Shown here piece by piece: positions 18,519 through 18,809 of a stretch of 18,809 nt of DNA. Every line of letters begins with the position of its first letter. Within the stretch, counting starts at the first letter, position 1. Below the pieces are notes generated by a model. It was not told the origin of the DNA and ran no database searches. It saw nothing but the letters and a program-made list of their open reading frames with translations. This DNA comes from Spongospora subterranea (lineage: Eukaryota > Endomyxa > Phytomyxea > Plasmodiophorida > Plasmodiophoridae). Both the position numbers and the translations under genes were made by a program. The stretch spans positions 8,834 through 27,642 of the forward strand of contig OUQQ01000262.1 in assembly GCA_900404475.1 (NCBI GenBank), in the 5' to 3' direction.

Positions 18519-18809
18519 TTATGGAAAGGTTTTTTGATCAAAATCTCCGAGTTGATTGCCAACAAACGGATCCTCAAGCTGATTGTCTGTCTGAAATTCC
18601 AGGAGTAGTTTTTCGAATTTTGCGACTTCATGACGCGTGTACGGTGATGTCACTTTGTTTTACACAGAATATTGCAACTTTTTAAAGCCAGCTGATAGTC
18701 CATCTTTAATAACATCACCAGAAAGGCTACGTTTGCCAGGAACAGCAGGAGGACAGTCGGTAGTTGTCGGGACCGCCGCGATCATCCAACAAGGGGTCTG
18801 TAATTCCTG
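18519..18809 (-). CDS. 3' end of an unidentified gene, cut by the window edge
   Basis: The terminal exon 18652-18519 (minus) encodes 44 residues including SPYTRHEVAKFEKLLLEF and ends GDFDQKTFP. A phase-compatible preceding exon would end at 18719, with a GTGATG donor and a 66-base intron ending CAAAG, typical of intron sizes here. It would contribute PPAVPGKRSLS and extend past the window. A competing frame in that exon (DPLLDDRGGPDNYRLSS) is also open, so the join is provisional. I do not recognise the protein. Confidence 0.4.

Overview
This window is eukaryotic nuclear DNA. Conserved proteins are split by GT-AG introns, mostly 50-280 bp, and genes lie on both strands without operons. I resolved seven conserved genes from splice-consistent reading frames: thymidylate synthase, a REEP5/DP1/HVA22-type ER-shaping protein, an alpha/beta hydrolase of a type I recall mainly from fungi, a FOP/CEP43-type centrosomal LisH protein, the mitochondrial Era GTPase ERAL1, a BBOF1/CCDC176-like basal-body coiled-coil protein, and a small single-exon membrane protein of unknown function. 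Monofunctional thymidylate synthase fits opisthokonts, since plants and many protists carry a DHFR-TS fusion. FOP and BBOF1 homologues imply a centriole and flagellum. With the hydrolase this suggests a flagellated opisthokont, such as a zoosporic fungus or relative, or a unicellular holozoan. That placement is inference.

Layout: thymidylate synthase (+, 86-1194) converges on the REEP5-like gene (-, 2722-1534). At 2.7-5.6 kb lies an unstable region: an 86-bp tandem duplication, broken mariner-like transposase pieces in both orientations, and two long fold-back inverted repeats. The hydrolase (+) follows; its last five exons (6233-8205) are clear and its N-terminus is not. After about 1 kb without a recognisable gene comes the membrane protein (+, 9204-9614), converging on FOP (-, 11234-9782). 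A second unstable patch (11.3-12.7 kb) holds two adjacent, diverged fold-back inverted duplications of coding-like sequence and a minisatellite. ERAL1 (+, 12981-15311) then converges on the BBOF1-like gene (-, 18074-15451). The 3' end of another minus-strand gene runs off the right edge.

The genes are housekeeping and cytoskeletal and do not form one pathway, although FOP and BBOF1 both act at the centriole/basal body. I found no CRISPR array, RNA gene, phage or defence locus. The most unusual features are four fold-back inverted duplications with short centres (about 35-65 bp), weakly constrained 5' splice sites (many GTT and GTC donors), and a first intron in thymidylate synthase that cannot be spliced in frame with canonical GT and AG together.
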